Assembly (NCBI GenBank): GCA_016788525.1
Contig: JAEUPD010000166.1
Span: 27,042 to 91,041 of the forward strand
Reading direction: 5' to 3'
DNA from: Rubrivivax sp.
Lineage (GTDB): Bacteria > Pseudomonadota > Gammaproteobacteria > Burkholderiales > Burkholderiaceae_C
DNA length: 64,000 nucleotides
Made by a program: the position numbers and the translations under genes. The first letter of the stretch is position 1. Every line of letters starts with the position of its first letter. This document shows positions 1 to 9,513 of the stretch, piece after piece. The notes beneath the pieces are model-generated. The model had not been told where the DNA came from. It searched no databases and saw only the letters and a program-made list of their open reading frames with translations.

Positions 1-454
1 AGGCGCGCAGCTCGGGGTCGCCCTGCGTCTCGGCCAGCAGGATGCCGTCGGTCATCAGCTTGACGCTGGCGCCGGGCTGCAGGCGATCTTGGAAACGCAC
101 CTTGAAGCCCACCACCTCGCCCAGCGGCGTGTTCAGCTCCTCGGCGATGCGCTTGGCGACGCTGGCCGCCGCGATGCGCCGCGGCTGCGTGTGGCCGATG
201 AGCCCGCGGCCGCCGGCGCCCAGCCCACGACCGAGCTCCAGCGCGATCTTCGGCAGTTGGGTGGTCTTGCCCGATCCCGTCTCGCCACTGACGACGATCA
301 CCGCGTGCTCGCGAAGCGCCCGCGAAATCTCGGCCCGCCGCGCCGAGACGGGCAGCGATTCGGGGTAGGTGATGCGCGGGACCGGCGTCGCGGGGCGCAC
401 ATGGCGTGTGCCGCGACTCGCAGGCTCGCGCCGGGCGGCAGGCGCGTCGGACAC
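1..454 (-). CDS. hrpA: ATP-dependent RNA helicase HrpA, N-terminal part (runs off the window)
   Basis: DEAH-box RNA helicase of the HrpA family; only about the first 150 residues are present and the rest lies left of position 1. The translated minus strand shows the P-loop GETGSGKT near residues 57-64, followed by [13 protein letters not shown] and the motif Ia region [18 protein letters not shown], which is strongly conserved in bacterial HrpA. The frame opens with GTG at 454; a second in-frame GTG at 400 (just before [12 protein letters not shown]) is an equally possible start and matches the shorter N-terminus of most relatives. In the family the enzyme acts on structured RNA and stalled ribosomes. 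It lies downstream of the VOC gene on the same strand. Confidence 0.9.
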   Translation of the reverse strand, partial: MSDAPAARREPASRGTRHVRPATPVPRITYPESLPVSARRAEISRALREHAVIVVSGETGSGKTTQLPKIALELGRGLGAGGRGLIGHTQPRRIAAASVAKRIAEELNTPLGEVVGFKVRFQDRLQPGASVKLMTDGILLAETQGDPELRA

Positions 455-545
455 GGGGCGCGGATTATCCCGGCGCCCCGCCCGGCCGCCCGGAGCCGCC
501 CAGGCCGCACCGCTCGACGCCACCCGCTCCGGTGGCGTGACTCGC

Positions 546-950
546 TCAGCCCGGCATGCTGTACTGCATGACGTTGATGGTGGCGCCCTGCGGGTCGGCC
601 ACCACCGCGAAGCGGCCCACGTTGGGCACCTCCATCACGGGCGCCACCACCTTGCCGCCCAGTGCCGTGGCCTGCTTCAGCGTGGCCTCGATGTCGGCCA
701 CTGTCACGTAGGCGCACCACATCGGTGGCATGCCGGCGGCCGGCGCCGGCGTCTTCATGATGCCGCCGACGGCGGTGTCGCCGACCTTGGCCACACGGTA
801 CACGCCCATCTCGGCGCTCATGTTCATTTCGTCGAACCCCCAGCCAAACAGCTTGCCGTAGAAGGCACTGGCAGCTTGCGGGTCGGTGGTCATCAGCTCG
901 GTCCAGCTGAAGGCGCCCGGGGTCTTGTAGACGTCGGCGTACTCTTTCAT
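546..950 (-). CDS. VOC (glyoxalase/bleomycin-resistance) family protein
   Basis: 134-residue vicinal-oxygen-chelate protein. The N-terminus has the [22 protein letters not shown] pattern typical of the first beta-alpha-beta unit, and the C-terminus has [15 protein letters not shown], the usual end of the second unit. Proteins like this are often annotated as glyoxalase-like; the substrate cannot be read from the sequence. The ATG at 950 is well placed, with GGAGAGCGCC just upstream on the coding strand. It is transcribed away from argA, leaving about 225 bases (951-1176) that should hold both promoters; no clear consensus is visible there. Confidence 0.85.
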   Translation of the reverse strand: MKEYADVYKTPGAFSWTELMTTDPQAASAFYGKLFGWGFDEMNMSAEMGVYRVAKVGDTAVGGIMKTPAPAAGMPPMWCAYVTVADIEATLKQATALGGKVVAPVMEVPNVGRFAVVADPQGATINVMQYSMPG

Positions 951-1176
951 GGCGCTCTCCTGGCCGCGCGCGGCGGCGGTGAAATCGTGGGACGGCCATG
1001 CTGTTGCGCACGAGTCGCCCGGTCAAGGGCCATTGAACCTGTCGGCCAGCGCGCACTTGCGCGCCACCCGGTCCGGCCGAGCGCGCCGAATGCGCCTTGG
1101 GCCGGGGCCCACGGCGGGACCCCTCGGGCACAATGCCCCGGCCCCGCGGCGTGCGCCACATCCCGCCCCGAGGGCC

Positions 1177-2526
1177 ATGCCCGCGATGAGCCTCGTCTTT
1201 CCCCACACCTTCGTCCCCTGGTTCCGCGCCGTCGCGCCGTACATCCACATGTACCGCGGCAAGACCTTCGTGGTGGCGCTGGCCGGCGAGGCCATCGCCG
1301 CCGGCAAGCTCGAGGTCTTCGTGCAGGACCTCGCCATCCTGCACGCCATGGGGCTGAAGATCGTGCTCGTGCACGGCTTCCGGCCGCAGGTCAGCGAACA
1401 ACTGGCGGCCAAGGGGCATGCCTCGCGGTACCACAAGGGCGTTCGCATCACCGACGCCGTGGCGCTTGATGCGGCGCAGGAGGCCGCCGGCCAGCTGCGC
1501 TTCGAGATCGAGGCGGCGTTCTCGCAGGGCCTGCCCAACACGCCGATGGCCAACGCCACGGTGCGCGTGGTGTCGGGCAACTTCCTCACCGCGCGTCCGG
1601 TGGGCATCGTCGATGGCGTCGACATGATGCACAGCGGCCTGGTGCGCCGCGTCGACGGCGCCGCCATCCAGCGCGCCATCGAGAACGGCGCCATCGTGCT
1701 GCTGTCGCCGTTCGGCTTCTCGCCCACCGGCGAGGCGTTCAACCTGACGATGGAAGACGTGGCCACCGCCACCGCCATTGCGCTGCAGGCCGACAAGCTG
1801 CTGTTCATGACCGAGATCCCGGGCATCCGCGAGCGCCTGGACGACCTCGAGAGCCCGATCGACACCGAGCTCGTGCTCGCCGACGCGCGCCGGCTGCTGG
1901 CGCAGCTGCCTGCCGCCACTGCGCCCACCGACCTCGCACACTACCTCGGCTACTGCGTGCGCGCCTGCGAAGGCGGCGTCGAGCGCTCGCACATCCTGCC
2001 CTTTGCCACCGACGGCGCGCTGCTGCTCGAGTGCTTCACGCACGACGGCGTGGGCACCATGGTGGTGGACGAGAAGCTCGAAAGCCTGCGCGAGGCCACC
2101 TCCGACGACGTGGGCGGCATCCTGCAGCTGATCGAGCCGTTCGAGCGCGACGGCACCCTGGTGCGCCGCGAGCGCACCGAGATCGAGCGCGAGATCGGCA
2201 CCTACACCGTCATCGAACACGACGGCATCATCTTCGGCTGCGCGGCTTTGCACCCCTACCCCGAAGCCCACACCGCCGAGATGGCCGCGCTCACCGTGAG
2301 CCCGCTGTCGCAGGGCCAGGGCGACGGCGAGCGGCTGCTCAAGCGCGTGGAACAGCGCGCCCGTGGCCTGGGGCTGGCCAGCCTCTTCGTGCTGACCACC
2401 CGAACCATGCATTGGTTCATCAAGCGCGGCTTCGTGCAGGTCGACCCGGACTGGCTGCCCGAGGCACGCAAGCGAAAATACAACTGGGACCGGCGCTCGC
2501 AGGTGCTGGTCAAGAGACTCGTCTAG
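1177..2526 (+). CDS. argA: Amino-acid N-acetyltransferase (N-acetylglutamate synthase) ArgA
   Basis: First step of arginine biosynthesis: transfers acetyl from acetyl-CoA to glutamate. The 449-residue protein has the classic two-domain layout, an amino-acid-kinase-like domain (residues about 20-290, with KIVLVHGFRPQVSEQL and TEIPGIRERL) and a C-terminal GNAT domain (about 300-449, with MAALTVSP and the acetyl-CoA loop QGQGDGERLL near residue 380). Length and domain order fit proteobacterial ArgA. Two ATGs compete: 1177 (GAGGG a few bases upstream) and 1186 (MSLVFPHTF, matching the usual family N-terminus). It is followed after 83 bases by yggX on the same strand. Confidence 0.95.
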   Translation: MPAMSLVFPHTFVPWFRAVAPYIHMYRGKTFVVALAGEAIAAGKLEVFVQDLAILHAMGLKIVLVHGFRPQVSEQLAAKGHASRYHKGVRITDAVALDAAQEAAGQLRFEIEAAFSQGLPNTPMANATVRVVSGNFLTARPVGIVDGVDMMHSGLVRRVDGAAIQRAIENGAIVLLSPFGFSPTGEAFNLTMEDVATATAIALQADKLLFMTEIPGIRERLDDLESPIDTELVLADARRLLAQLPAATAPTDLAHYLGYCVRACEGGVERSHILPFATDGALLLECFTHDGVGTMVVDEKLESLREATSDDVGGILQLIEPFERDGTLVRRERTEIEREIGTYTVIEHDGIIFGCAALHPYPEAHTAEMAALTVSPLSQGQGDGERLLKRVEQRARGLGLASLFVLTTRTMHWFIKRGFVQVDPDWLPEARKRKYNWDRRSQVLVKRLV

Positions 2527-2609
2527 CCGGGTGCCGGCCGCGCGCCGCGCACCCGTCACGCTTTCAGCCAATCGAAGGGGCCCCGGCGGCCCGAACGGAG
2601 TAGCCCGCA

Positions 2610-2885
2610 ATGGCCCGCATGGTGAACTGCATCCATCTGAAGAAGGAGGCCGAGGGCCTCTCGTTCGCGCCCTACCCGGGCGAGCTGGGCAAGCGCATCT
2701 ATGACAACGTCAGCAAGGAGGCGTTCGAGATGTGGAAGCGCCACCAGACGATGCTGGTCAACGAGAACCGCCTGAACCTGGCCGACGCGCGTGCGCGCCA
2801 GTACCTGGCCCGCCAGATGGAGCAGTTCTTCTTCGGCGAGGGCGCCGAGAAGCCCGCCGGCTACGTACCGCCGGGGGCCGCCTGA
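2610..2885 (+). CDS. yggX: Fe(2+)-trafficking / oxidative damage protection protein YggX
   Basis: Small 91-residue cytoplasmic protein of the YggX family, which protects Fe-S clusters and is implicated in iron trafficking. Diagnostic features are [21 protein letters not shown] at the N-terminus with the conserved single Cys, then [30 protein letters not shown] and the C-terminal [15 protein letters not shown]. The ATG at 2610 gives the family's usual length. It sits between argA and the GGDEF/EAL gene on the same strand. Confidence 0.95.
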   Translation: MARMVNCIHLKKEAEGLSFAPYPGELGKRIYDNVSKEAFEMWKRHQTMLVNENRLNLADARARQYLARQMEQFFFGEGAEKPAGYVPPGAA

Positions 2886-3003
2886 ACGCGCGCCCGGCCC
2901 AGGTCGCCCACGGCGTGCCGTGGGTCCGCCGCGGAGCTTGTCCGGGCCGGTGCGCGACGTGAACACGCCACGCGCCTCGCTCTCGCCCCGGCTGGCCGGG
3001 TCG

Positions 3004-5976
3004 ATGGCGCCGCTGCGCTGGCTGACGGTGGCGCTGGCCTCGGTGGCCCTGGCCTACGCCGGCGCGCTTTCGTGGCCACCGGCCGAGCCGTGGAGCTGGG
3101 TGGCGTTGCCCACGGGGTTGGCGCTGTCCATGGCGCTGCGCTTCGGCTGGGCCGAGCTGGTGGCCACGCTGGTTGGCCTGCTGCTGGCGATGCTCGGCGG
3201 CATGCACGGCATCGCCTCTTCGCTGGGCGCGCTGGCCGCCGTTGGCGCCACCGTGCTCATCGCCGTGCGGCTGCTGCGCCTGTTCATGTTTGATGCCCGC
3301 CTCGACCGGCCGCGCGACGTCGCCGCGCTGGTGCTGGTGGTGCCGCTGGCCGCCGCTGCGCCGTGCCTGGTGCTGAGCGCCTGGGTGGCGTCGGCTCACC
3401 AGGACCTCTGGTGGCGCAGCGGGGTGGCCGGCTGGGGAATCCTGGTCGTCGGCATGCTGCTCGGCGTTTCGGCGGGGCTGGCGACGGATCGCCGGGTGCT
3501 CGCCACGCTGCAGCCGCAGGCAGACTGGCGCGAGGGCCTGACTGCCTTGCTGAGCGTCGCGGTGGTGCTGGCGGGCCTCTGGGCGCTGCCTCAGCTTGGC
3601 CAAGCGCTGCAGCTGCTGTCGGCGCTCGCCCTGCCGCTGCTGGTGGCCGGGCTTGCGCTGCGCGGCCACCACACGCTGGGCGCCGTCGCCGCGCTGCTGG
3701 GCATGCTGATCGCCGCGACGGCCCTGCGCGACATGCCGCTGGACGAGGGCCAGCGCATCGAGTTCGGCGCCGCCTTGCTGGTGTGGGGCGCCGCAAACAT
3801 CGCCGCCCTGCTCGGCGCCCACGCCGCCGCCGTGGGCTGGGCCGGCAAGGCGCAGCGCTGGGAGTGGGCGCTGGATGGCTCGCGCATCGGCGTCGCCGAC
3901 TGGGACCTCACGCTGGGCAGCGGCTTCGCCTCGGCCGCCTGGCACGCCATCACGCGTGAAGCCGCGCGGCGCTGGAAGCCTGAAGCCTGGATGGCGCAAG
4001 CCCACCCCGACGACCAGGCGGCGCTGCGCGCCGCCGTCGAGGCCGTGCGCAGCGGCGCCAGCGGGCGGCGTCAGGTCGAGCTTCGGCTGCCCGATGGCCG
4101 CGACTGGCGCTGGTTCGACGCCACGTTGCTGGTCACCGAGCGCGACGGCACCGACCGGCCCACGCGCGTCCTCGTCACGCTGGCCGACATTCACGAACGC
4201 CACCAGGCGCAGGAGCGCCAGCGCATGTCGCTCACCTTGTTCCAGCACCTGCACGAGGGGTTGCTGGTGATCGACGCGGACATGCGCACGCTGGACGTCA
4301 ACCCGGCCTTCGGCGAGATCCTGGGCACCACGCGCGAGGCGATGCTGGGCCGCGTGCCGAGCCTCTTGCGCCCCGACCCGGCCGACCCGCAGGCGCGCGA
4401 GCAGCGCGCCGCGATGTGGGCCGCCCTGCGCAGCGAGGGCCGCTGGCGCGGTGAGCTGAACGACCGCCGCGCCGACGGCGAGCCCGTGACGCTGCAGACC
4501 ACCATCTCCGCGGTCACCGACGCCAGCGGGCGGCCGGACTACCACGTGGTGGTCATCGCCGACATCACCGCGCAGCGCCAGCAGCGCGAGCAGCTCGAGC
4601 GCCAGGCCCACTTCGACGAGCTGACGCGGCTGCCCAACCGCACCCGCCTGTCGCAGCTGCTGGTCGAGGCGATGCAGGCCACCGATCGCGACGGCTACCT
4701 GCTCATCGTGTGCTACCTCGACATCGACCACTTCAAGCCGGTCAACGACCGCCACGGCCACGCCGCTGGCGACCGGCTGCTGGTGGAGCTGGCCGCGCGA
4801 CTGCGCAGCGCCTTGCGCAGCCGCGTCAACTGGGCCGACGCGGCCGCGCGCCTGGGCGGCGACGAGTTCGTGCTGCTGCTGCGCGCGGGCACGCTGGAAG
4901 AGGCGCGGCTGGCGGTGGAGCGCGTGCTGCGCGTGGTGGCCCAGCCGTATGTCGTCGACCCTGACGCCGATCCGGTCCAGGTCAGCGCGAGCATGGGCGC
5001 GACCATCTACCCCATCGACCGCAGCGATGCCGACACGCTGCTGCGCCACGCCGACAACGCGATGTACGGCGCCAAGCAGGCCGGCCGCAATGGCTACCTG
5101 TTCTTCGACCCCGAAAACCGGCGCCGCACCGAAGAACGCGTGATGGCCATCGGCCGCGTGCAGGAGGCGCTGGACCTGCACGAGTTCGTGCTCTTCTACC
5201 AGCCCAAGGTCGACATGCGCACCGGGCGCGTGCTGGGGCTGGAGGCGCTGCTGCGCTGGGAACACCCGCAGCAGGGCTTGATCGCCCCACTGCAGTTCCT
5301 GCCACTGATCGAGAACACGGGGCTGTCCTCGCGCGTGGGCGACTGGGTGCTGTCGCAGGCACTGGACCACCTCGTGCAGTGGCATCGCGCGGGCCTGGGG
5401 CTGTCGGTCAGCGTCAACATCTCCGCGCGCCACCTGCAGGAACCCGACTTCGCGCAGCGTTTGTCCGCGCTGCTGGCGCGGCGCAGCGAGCCGCTGGCGC
5501 GGCACCTCGAACTGGAGATGCTGGAGAGCGCCGCGCACGCCGACATCGAGGCCACTTCGCAGCTGATGGCGCGCTGCCAGGCGATGGGCGTGCGCTTCGC
5601 GCTGGACGACTTCGGCACCGGCTACTCGACGCTCACCTATCTGAAACGCCTTCCGGTGGACGTGCTGAAGATCGACCGCAGCTTCGTGCACCACATGCTG
5701 GTCGATGCGCACGACCGCGCCATCGTCGAGGGCGTCGTCGGCCTGGCGCGCACCTTCAACTGCAGCGTGGTGGCCGAAGGCGTGGAGTCGCCGGCGCAGG
5801 CGCGGGCGCTGCTGGAGCTGGGCTGCGACATCGGCCAGGGCAACGGCATCGCCACGCCGATGCGCGCCGAGGAAGTGGCGCGCTGGGTGCGCGAGTACCG
5901 CGGCATGTTCGCCCTGGCGCAGGCGGCCGCCCCGGCGCCCGGAACCGAGGCGCAGCGGCCGGCCAGCGCCACCTGA
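3004..5976 (+). CDS. Membrane GGDEF-EAL cyclic-di-GMP protein with MASE1-like and PAS domains
   Basis: About 990 residues. Residues 1-280 form a multi-helix membrane sensor resembling MASE1; two PAS-like segments follow (about 290-400 and 405-525, the second ending VVVIADITAQRQQREQ). Next are a GGDEF domain with intact GGDEF near residue 618 and an EAL domain with intact EAL near 745 (GLEALLRWEHP) and DDFGTGYS near 867. Both catalytic signatures being present, it could make and degrade c-di-GMP. One EAL position differs from the common form (EMLES instead of ELTES), and no RxxD inhibitory site precedes GGDEF. The start is uncertain: ATG 3004 is chosen, but in-frame GTGs at 2950 and 2959 are possible. 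Confidence 0.85.
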   Translation: MAPLRWLTVALASVALAYAGALSWPPAEPWSWVALPTGLALSMALRFGWAELVATLVGLLLAMLGGMHGIASSLGALAAVGATVLIAVRLLRLFMFDARLDRPRDVAALVLVVPLAAAAPCLVLSAWVASAHQDLWWRSGVAGWGILVVGMLLGVSAGLATDRRVLATLQPQADWREGLTALLSVAVVLAGLWALPQLGQALQLLSALALPLLVAGLALRGHHTLGAVAALLGMLIAATALRDMPLDEGQRIEFGAALLVWGAANIAALLGAHAAAVGWAGKAQRWEWALDGSRIGVADWDLTLGSGFASAAWHAITREAARRWKPEAWMAQAHPDDQAALRAAVEAVRSGASGRRQVELRLPDGRDWRWFDATLLVTERDGTDRPTRVLVTLADIHERHQAQERQRMSLTLFQHLHEGLLVIDADMRTLDVNPAFGEILGTTREAMLGRVPSLLRPDPADPQAREQRAAMWAALRSEGRWRGELNDRRADGEPVTLQTTISAVTDASGRPDYHVVVIADITAQRQQREQLERQAHFDELTRLPNRTRLSQLLVEAMQATDRDGYLLIVCYLDIDHFKPVNDRHGHAAGDRLLVELAARLRSALRSRVNWADAAARLGGDEFVLLLRAGTLEEARLAVERVLRVVAQPYVVDPDADPVQVSASMGATIYPIDRSDADTLLRHADNAMYGAKQAGRNGYLFFDPENRRRTEERVMAIGRVQEALDLHEFVLFYQPKVDMRTGRVLGLEALLRWEHPQQGLIAPLQFLPLIENTGLSSRVGDWVLSQALDHLVQWHRAGLGLSVSVNISARHLQEPDFAQRLSALLARRSEPLARHLELEMLESAAHADIEATSQLMARCQAMGVRFALDDFGTGYSTLTYLKRLPVDVLKIDRSFVHHMLVDAHDRAIVEGVVGLARTFNCSVVAEGVESPAQARALLELGCDIGQGNGIATPMRAEEVARWVREYRGMFALAQAAAPAPGTEAQRPASAT

Positions 5977-6097
5977 GCGCCGGCGCTGCCGCTGCCGCCG
6001 CCGCGCCGGGTTCGGGCCGCGGCGGTACCGCGCAAGCGGGGCGGCGGCTGGACCTCGGACGAAGCGGCCCGGGAGGACCGCGCCCTACACTGTCGCG

Positions 6098-8068
6098 GTG
6101 ATCCCACAGGGCTTCCTGCAAGAGCTGCTCGCACGCACCGACCTGGTCGAGGTGGTCTCTCGCCATGTCGAGCTCAAGCGCAGCGGCATCAACCTGATGG
6201 GGCTGTGCCCCTTCCACGCCGAGCGCAGCCCGAGCTTCTCGGTCAACCCGGGCAAGGGCTTCTACTACTGCTTCGGCTGCGGCGCCGGCGGCGACGCCAT
6301 CCGCTTTCTCACCGACCACCTGGGGCTCAGCTTCATCGAGGCCGTGCGTGACCTGGCGCAGCGCGCCGGCCTCGCCGTGCCCGAGGAGCAGGTCAGCCCC
6401 GAGGAGCGCGAACGGCGCGAGACGCTGCGCCAGCGCCGCCTGAGCCTGGCCGAGCTGCTGCAGCGCGCCGCCGAGTTCTACCGCGCACAGCTGAAGGCCA
6501 GCCCGCGCGCCATCGAGTACCTCAAGCGCCGCGGGCTCACCGGCGCGATCGCCGCGCGCTTCGGCCTGGGCTATGCGCCGCCGGGCTGGCGCACGCTGGC
6601 TGGTGTTTTCGGGCAGTACGACGACCCGCGCCTGGAAGAGGCCGGCCTCGTTCGCGCCCGCGAGGCCGACGGCGGCGAGGCGGGCGGCGGCAATCCGGGC
6701 GCCGGAAACTCTGACAGCGCCGACGCCGCGGTGGCCATGGAGGCGACAGAAGCGACAGAAGCGACAGAAGCGACAGGGGCCCCCGACCACCTCGCGCGCG
6801 GCGAACGCACGGAACGCGGCCGCTACGACTGGTTCCGCCACCGCGTGATGTTCCCCATCCGCAGCGTCGCAGGCGAGGTCATCGGTTTCGGCGGCCGTGT
6901 GCTCGACGACAGCAAGCCCAAGTACATCAACTCGCCCGAGACGCCGCTGTTCAGCAAGGGGCGCGAGCTGTATGGGCTGTACGAGGCGCGCCAGGCACTG
7001 CGCGAGCATGGCTACGCGCTGGTGGTCGAGGGCTACATGGATGTCGTGGCACTCGCGCAGCACGGCTTCGCCAACGCCGTGGCCACGCTGGGCACGGCGT
7101 GCACGGCCGACCATGTGCACAAGCTGTTCCGCTTCACCGACGCGGTGGTGTTCAGCTTCGACGGCGACGCGGCCGGCCGGCGCGCCGCCGCACGCGCGCT
7201 GGAAGCCGCGCTGCCGCACGCCACCGACCTGCGCAGTGTCAAGTTCCTCTTCCTGCCGCCGGAGCACGACCCCGACAGCTACGTGCGCGAATTGGGCGCC
7301 GAGGCGTTCCGCAGCGCGGTGGCCGCGGCCGTGCCGCTTTCCAGGCAATTGCTCGAGCTTGCTGGCGAGGGCCAGGACCTCGACACGGCCGAGGGCCGCG
7401 CGCGACTGCTCGCCCAGGCCCGGCCGCTTTGGCAGGCACTGCCCGACGGGGCCTTGAAGCGGCAGGTGTTCGCCGACCTGGCGGCAGCCGGCCGGCTGGC
7501 CGCGGAAGACCTCGCGAGCCTGTGGGGCACCGACGCGGCCGCAAGGCCGCGCGAGCGCGGTCCGGCGCCACACCTGCGCCCTGCCCCGGTGCGGATGCCG
7601 CTGCGCCGCGCACCGGCGGGCAACGCCGACCTTGCGGTGCGGCTGCTGCTGCTGCACAGCGACTGGTGGGACCGCCTGAGCGCCGAAGACCACCAGCTGC
7701 TGCATGACCTGGGAGGCACGCACGGGCAGGCCGTGGCCTGGCTGGAGCAGCAGATCACCGAACATGGCGCCCAGACCTGGGCCGCGCTGGCCGAAGCCGC
7801 GCAGGGGCAGCCCTGGGAGGCGGCGCTGCGCCCTCAGGTGGACGCCGCGGCGCAGGAGGAGCAGCAGCCGTTCGGCGACCTCGAGGTGGTCGTGCACCGC
7901 CTGTGGGCCGAGCGGCGCAAGGCCGAGGTGCGTGAACTCATCGCCACCGGTCGAACCGACGCCGAGCACCTGGCCAGGGTGCGCACGCTGAGCCTCGAGG
8001 CCGAGCGCCACGACCGGGCCGCCCGCAGCCCCGCCGGCGCGAAGCCGGCGGATTCGCGGCACGCCTGA
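6098..8068 (+). CDS. dnaG: DNA primase DnaG
   Basis: Primase that lays RNA primers at the replication fork. The 656-residue protein has the zinc-binding domain (CPFHAE near residue 37, YYCFGCGAGG near 59), the RNA-polymerase core with TOPRIM motifs EGYMD (about 311) and FDGDAAG (about 354), DPDSYVRELG, and a C-terminal DnaB-interacting region. The GTG start is set by the family N-terminus IPQGFLQELLARTDLVEVV. Residues about 187-240 are a Gly/Ala/Glu/Thr-rich insertion, compared with the E. coli protein, just before YDWFRHRVMFPIR. It includes a four-fold nine-base repeat. rpoD, often next to dnaG, is not downstream; a GlcG-like gene converges from the other strand. Confidence 0.97.
   Translation: MIPQGFLQELLARTDLVEVVSRHVELKRSGINLMGLCPFHAERSPSFSVNPGKGFYYCFGCGAGGDAIRFLTDHLGLSFIEAVRDLAQRAGLAVPEEQVSPEERERRETLRQRRLSLAELLQRAAEFYRAQLKASPRAIEYLKRRGLTGAIAARFGLGYAPPGWRTLAGVFGQYDDPRLEEAGLVRAREADGGEAGGGNPGAGNSDSADAAVAMEATEATEATEATGAPDHLARGERTERGRYDWFRHRVMFPIRSVAGEVIGFGGRVLDDSKPKYINSPETPLFSKGRELYGLYEARQALREHGYALVVEGYMDVVALAQHGFANAVATLGTACTADHVHKLFRFTDAVVFSFDGDAAGRRAAARALEAALPHATDLRSVKFLFLPPEHDPDSYVRELGAEAFRSAVAAAVPLSRQLLELAGEGQDLDTAEGRARLLAQARPLWQALPDGALKRQVFADLAAAGRLAAEDLASLWGTDAAARPRERGPAPHLRPAPVRMPLRRAPAGNADLAVRLLLLHSDWWDRLSAEDHQLLHDLGGTHGQAVAWLEQQITEHGAQTWAALAEAAQGQPWEAALRPQVDAAAQEEQQPFGDLEVVVHRLWAERRKAEVRELIATGRTDAEHLARVRTLSLEAERHDRAARSPAGAKPADSRHA
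6740..6775 (+). repeat. Four tandem 9-bp units inside dnaG
   Basis: Four in-frame copies of GAAGCGACA (the first is GAGGCGACA) encode Glu-Ala-Thr four times at DnaG residues 215-226. Being a multiple of three bases, copy-number slippage would change only the length of the flexible insertion. Confidence 0.95.
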
Positions 8069-8112
8069 GGCGCCGCACTCGCCGTGCCCGCCCGCCGCGG
8101 GCCGGGCTGCGG

Positions 8113-8526
8113 TCAGCCCCCGGCGCCCAGCGCTGCGATGCCGGCACGCGCGATCTGCGCGTCTTCGGCCGACTTCACGCCGCTGACGCCCACGGCGCCC
8201 AGACACTGGCCGCCGTGCATGATCGGCAGCCCGCCTTCCAGCATGCCTTCCAGCGTCGGCGCGCTCAGGAACGACACCCGACCCTGGTTGATCATCTCCT
8301 CGTAGACACGACTCTCGCGCCGGCCTACGGCGGCGGTGCGCGCCTTGGCCGGCGCGATATGGGCGGAGATGGGCGGCGCGCCGTCCAGCCGCTGCAGCCA
8401 CAGCAGGTGGCCCCCATCGTCGGCGATGGCGATCGTCACCGCCCAGCCGTTGCGCTGCGCCTCCGCCTCGGCGGCGGCGGCAATGCTGCGGGTGTCTTCC
8501 AGGGTGAGAAAGGGCTTGGTCTTCAT
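8113..8526 (-). CDS. GlcG/HbpS-family heme-binding-like protein
   Basis: 137-residue protein of the GlcG/HbpS (DUF336) fold. Visible family features are the opening LTLEDTRSIAAAAEAEAQ, the strand AVTIAIADDGGHLLWLQRLDGA, the KARTAA helix and the C-terminal GLPIMHGGQCLGAVGVSGV followed by EDAQIARAGI. Relatives bind heme or sit beside glycolate and aromatic degradation genes; a function here cannot be assigned. ATG 8526 is chosen over the longer frame because it begins at the family N-terminus. It converges with dnaG and is divergent from the Bax-inhibitor-like gene, with 154 bases between them. Confidence 0.85.
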   Translation of the reverse strand: MKTKPFLTLEDTRSIAAAAEAEAQRNGWAVTIAIADDGGHLLWLQRLDGAPPISAHIAPAKARTAAVGRRESRVYEEMINQGRVSFLSAPTLEGMLEGGLPIMHGGQCLGAVGVSGVKSAEDAQIARAGIAALGAGG

Positions 8527-8608
8527 GGCCGCGGACGATACCGTGCGGCGGGTCGATGTCGCCAGTGGCCCTGGGGACATCGACCCCACGCAGCATCGGC
8601 GGCTTCAC

Positions 8609-8614
8609 TACAAT
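8609..8614 (+). promoter_or_regulatory. Candidate -10 hexamer for the Bax-inhibitor-1-like gene
   Basis: TACAAT lies 67 bases before the ATG at 8681 in the only AT-richer patch of the divergent intergenic region. No convincing -35 box is seen 17 bases upstream, so this is a weak call. Confidence 0.3.
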
Positions 8615-8680
8615 CGGCCGTCATGTCGTGCCCTCGGGAAGCTCCTGGGGTGCGACCCGGTCTTCACCGAAGGAGGTGTC

Positions 8681-9367
8681 ATGGATCAGACCCTGCAAAG
8701 CACTTACGGCTCGCTGGCCACCACGGCCGCCGAACGCAACCGCGTCCTGCGCAACACCTACTGGCTGCTGGCGCTGTCGATGGTGCCGACAGTTCTGGGC
8801 GCCTGGATCGGCGTGCAGACCGGCCTCGCGCGCGCCATGGGCCCGGGCATCGGGCTCATGGTCTTCCTGGCCGGCGCGTTCGGCTTCATGTTCGCCATCG
8901 AGAAGTTCAAGAACTCCGCCGCCGGGGTACCCATCCTGCTGGGCTTCACGTTCTTCATGGGCGTGATGCTGTCGCGCCTGCTGGGCGTGGTGCTCGGCAT
9001 GAGCAACGGCGCCAGCCTGGTGATGACCGCGTTTGCCGGCACCGGTCTCATCTTCTTCGGCATGGCCACGCTTTCCAGCGTCGTCAAGCGCGACCTGTCG
9101 GGCATGGCCAAGTTCATGTTCATCGGGGTCGTGCTGGTGTTCGTGGCAGCCATCGCCAACGTGTTCCTGCAAAGCAGCGCGCTGATGATCACCATCGCGG
9201 TGGTCGCGATCGCGGTGTTCTCGTTTTTCATCCTGTACGACCTGAAGCGCGTGGCCGACGGCGAAGAGACGAACTACATCACCGCCACGCTGGGCGTCTA
9301 CCTCAGCATCTACAACGTGTTCCAGAGCCTGCTGGCGATCCTTGGCATTGCCGGCGGCGACGACTGA
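8681..9367 (+). CDS. Bax inhibitor-1 / YccA family inner-membrane protein
   Basis: 228-residue polytopic membrane protein of the BI-1 (TMBIM, YccA/YbhL) family. After a hydrophilic N-terminus (about 30 residues, ERNRVLRNTYWLLALSM), seven hydrophobic helices follow. The C-terminal region LYDLKRVADGEETNYI followed by ATLGVYLSIYNVFQSLL is the most recognisable family signature, including the conserved acidic positions. YccA modulates the FtsH protease in E. coli; for other bacterial members the role is open. A near-perfect Shine-Dalgarno (AAGGAGGT, 8669-8676) fixes the ATG. A strong hairpin terminator follows at 9400-9421. Confidence 0.92.
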   Translation: MDQTLQSTYGSLATTAAERNRVLRNTYWLLALSMVPTVLGAWIGVQTGLARAMGPGIGLMVFLAGAFGFMFAIEKFKNSAAGVPILLGFTFFMGVMLSRLLGVVLGMSNGASLVMTAFAGTGLIFFGMATLSSVVKRDLSGMAKFMFIGVVLVFVAAIANVFLQSSALMITIAVVAIAVFSFFILYDLKRVADGEETNYITATLGVYLSIYNVFQSLLAILGIAGGDD

Positions 9368-9399
9368 GAAGCGGCCTCAGCCGTCCGACACTGTCATGC

Positions 9400-9421
9400 A
9401 ACGGGGCCTTCCGGCCCCGTT
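9400..9421 (+). terminator. Rho-independent terminator after the BI-1-like gene
   Basis: Perfect 9-bp stem AACGGGGCC / GGCCCCGTT with a TTCC loop, followed by a short T-rich tract, 33 bases after the stop. Position and polarity fit the plus-strand gene; the hairpin could also end rlmD transcripts from the other side. Confidence 0.8.
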
Positions 9422-9513
9422 TGCCTTTCCGGGCCGAGGAAACCGCGGCGACGGCGGCAGTCGCGGATGCTGATTGGCGACGGGTGCGCCCGACGCCGCG
9501 GCCTCAGACGCGC

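Noticed and set aside
298-2610. 770-codon open frame on the minus strand
   Set aside because: It runs antisense to argA and across the VOC and hrpA genes; His/Gln/Gly/Arg-rich composition and no family motif. A GC-rich shadow frame.
2758-5712. 984-codon minus-strand open frame
   Set aside because: Antisense to the GGDEF/EAL gene, whose domains are unambiguous; composition is that of a shadow frame.
5756-8608. 950-codon minus-strand open frame
   Set aside because: Spans dnaG antisense; only its short stretch over the GlcG-like locus resembles protein, and that gene is in another frame.
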